A stretch of 64,000 bases of DNA from Paenibacillus sp. JJ-223 (lineage in GTDB: Bacteria > Bacillota > Bacilli > Paenibacillales > Paenibacillaceae). How positions within the stretch are numbered: the first letter of the stretch is position 1; every line of letters begins with the position of its first letter. Below, piece by piece: positions 62,827-64,000 of this stretch. The notes beneath the pieces were generated by a model. The model did no database searches, was not told the DNA's origin, and was given only the letters and a program-made list of their open reading frames with translations. The stretch lies in contig NZ_CAKMMP010000006.1 in assembly GCF_927798175.1 (NCBI RefSeq), positions 186,001 to 250,000 of the forward strand. The letters are read 5' to 3'. Position numbers and translations under genes: made by a program.

Positions 62827-63786
62827 ATGTTTTCCAATCCTGAATTCCGAGTGTTCGACATCCACGGCCATCTGCCATATAAACTGCTGCTGTCCCCGCA
62901 CAAACCGCACGAATCAGTTTCGAATTATGGCAAGGAACGAAGCGAGCGCATGAGGCTTTCGTGGGATTTTCGGGCTCCTGAGGAGACCGCCGGGGAAGCG
63001 GCGAAACCTCTGATCGAACGTTGGGTGGATGAGCTGGACAAATACAAGATCGGCGGACTCAACTTTCTCACTGCGCTCGATAACGACAAGCTGGCCGAGC
63101 AAATCGCCGGATATCCCGACCGGTTCACCGGCTTTGCCTGCCATCCGATTGAAAGTGAAGATGCTGCCTCCGAGCTGGAGCGCGCCGTTGACGAATTGGG
63201 GCTTCGAGGATACAAACTGTTTGGCCCGCTCACACCGATCCCGTTCGATTCACCTTCATTGGACCCCGTCTGGAAATTCCTTGCAGAGCGCCGCCTGCCC
63301 GTCCTGATCCATTTCGGGATGCTGGGCCATGCGGGGGGGATCGTGCATCATCCCAACATTAACCCGCTGGCGATTTTCAATACGGCTCGGGCTTACCCGG
63401 ACATTCCCTTCATCATTCCTCATTTTGGAGCAGGATATTTTCAGGAACTGCTGCATTTATGCTGGAGCTGTCCCAACGTATATATCGACACGTCAGGCTC
63501 CAACCAATGGGTGCGGTGGGTGCCGTATGAGCTGACACTGGAAATGCTGTTCCGCAAAACGTACGAATTGCTCGGACCGGAGCGAATCATTTTCGGCACG
63601 GATGCAAGCGGGTTCCCGCGCGGGTATCCATATCGGTATTTGCAGGATCAAGTCAGGGTATGCCGTGACCTGCGCTTCCGCGAGGCGGAGATCGAGCTGA
63701 TCTTCGGCAACAATGCGAGACGTTTGCTTCACGTCCCATGGGGGAAAGAGGCAGGGCACAGGAATGAAGGTAAGGCCCGGCAATGA
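62827..63786 (+). CDS. Amidohydrolase-2 family metal-dependent hydrolase
   Basis: The 319-residue product is a TIM-barrel amidohydrolase (PF04909 type): metal-binding FDIHGHLPY at the start, LPVLIHFGMLGH, FIIPHFGAGYFQELL, NVYIDTSGSN and RIIFGTDASGFPRGYP with the catalytic Asp. GGGAGGAGC precedes the ATG. Members decarboxylate or hydrolyse ring or lactone substrates; the substrate here is unknown. A lipoprotein gene starts 65 bases downstream, so it may be part of a catabolic operon with an ABC importer. Confidence 0.88.
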   Translation: MFSNPEFRVFDIHGHLPYKLLLSPHKPHESVSNYGKERSERMRLSWDFRAPEETAGEAAKPLIERWVDELDKYKIGGLNFLTALDNDKLAEQIAGYPDRFTGFACHPIESEDAASELERAVDELGLRGYKLFGPLTPIPFDSPSLDPVWKFLAERRLPVLIHFGMLGHAGGIVHHPNINPLAIFNTARAYPDIPFIIPHFGAGYFQELLHLCWSCPNVYIDTSGSNQWVRWVPYELTLEMLFRKTYELLGPERIIFGTDASGFPRGYPYRYLQDQVRVCRDLRFREAEIELIFGNNARRLLHVPWGKEAGHRNEGKARQ

Positions 63787-63851
63787 GGACCGTTCATAAA
63801 TGAAGCGGCAGGCAAGGAAAACCAAACTATAGCAAAGGGGAAGTGGTCGAC

Positions 63852-64000
63852 TTGGCACGATCCGGTTTATTTTCATTCGGTCTTGGGAAAGCACTGCGTT
63901 TGTGGGTTGTAGGTGCGCTGGTGTTAAGCATCACGGCCTGCTCGGCAAAGCCTTCCCAGGAAGCGGACACGGGAGCAAACACCGCTGCCGCCGGGCAGGC
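63852..64000 (+). CDS. N-terminal part of a lipoprotein, probably an ABC binding protein (partial)
   Basis: The frame starts at TTG 63852, 11 bases after AAAGGGG, and runs off the window. It encodes a lipoprotein signal peptide (LWVVGALVLSITAC, Cys30 lipidated) and a polar Ser/Thr/Ala linker (SAKPSQEADTGANTAAAG), the form of many solute-binding lipoproteins. A GTG at 63843 is a weaker start. The family is not visible in the 49 residues. Confidence 0.75.
   Translation, partial: MARSGLFSFGLGKALRLWVVGALVLSITACSAKPSQEADTGANTAAAGQ

Overview
The window is about 64 kb of chromosome from a low-G+C Gram-positive bacterium, most likely Paenibacillus or a close relative. The clues are strong AAGGAGG-type ribosome binding sites, TTG and GTG starts with good Shine-Dalgarno sequences, many lipoproteins with an L-x-x-C lipobox, CcpA-type cre sites, and a Bacillus/Paenibacillus-type cyclodextrin glucanotransferase. 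There is no rRNA or tRNA, so the genus is an inference. Most of the window has mid-to-high G+C; the stretches around 38.4-39.8 kb and 41.4-50.2 kb are clearly AT-rich and look acquired.

Region 1 (0-20 kb), alpha-glucan use. An FMN-dependent monooxygenase follows the tail of a membrane transporter. A LacI-type repressor faces a binding protein and two permeases for maltodextrin or cyclodextrin, and three identical palindromes (CAAACGTTTG) plus a cre site surround the regulator. An exporter, a serine hydrolase, a secreted CGTase (with its own cre site) and a cytoplasmic neopullulanase/cyclomaltodextrinase complete a secrete-import-hydrolyse route. Between CGTase and neopullulanase, on the other strand, lies a tight three-gene operon: an esterase-like protein, a BtrH-like acyltransferase fused to an acyl carrier domain, and an AMP-forming ligase. 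It looks like a small acyl load-carry-transfer pathway and I do not recognise it as a named system.

Region 2 (19-36 kb), peptide and accessory metabolism. After an M32 carboxypeptidase comes a full Dpp/Opp-type ABC importer co-transcribed with an M20 amidohydrolase and an unusual M28-like protein. Next are an SDR enzyme, a LysR regulator, a GNAT acetyltransferase, a divergent SDR/MarR pair with two operator-like palindromes, and a membrane-anchored alpha/beta hydrolase.

Region 3 (36-51 kb), plastic and defence region. It opens with a MITE-like repeat whose second copy is at 62.4 kb. A membrane-protein/DUF2262-like gene pair was duplicated, and each copy lost a different member; an AT-rich XRE-cupin/YbaK pair lies between the copies. 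An aldo/keto reductase pseudogene with three frameshifts and a stop follows. Two very large genes come next: a 1275-residue SF1 helicase with a C-terminal phospholipase-D nuclease (the architecture of type II Mokosh) and a 1361-residue protein with a PD-(D/E)XK-like N-terminus, a STAND-type NTPase and a long helical C-terminus (Avs-like). They sit 49 bases apart and probably form a defence operon. A small XRE regulator and a divergent coiled-coil gene share a large palindromic operator.

Region 4 (51-64 kb). It holds a ROK regulator with an MFS transporter, an orphan MazE-like antitoxin with what may be a decayed toxin start, an iron alcohol dehydrogenase, a chemotaxis receptor, an RclA-like flavoprotein and a small gene preceded by related palindromes, an MDR reductase, a monomeric sarcosine oxidase, an amidohydrolase, and the start of a lipoprotein.
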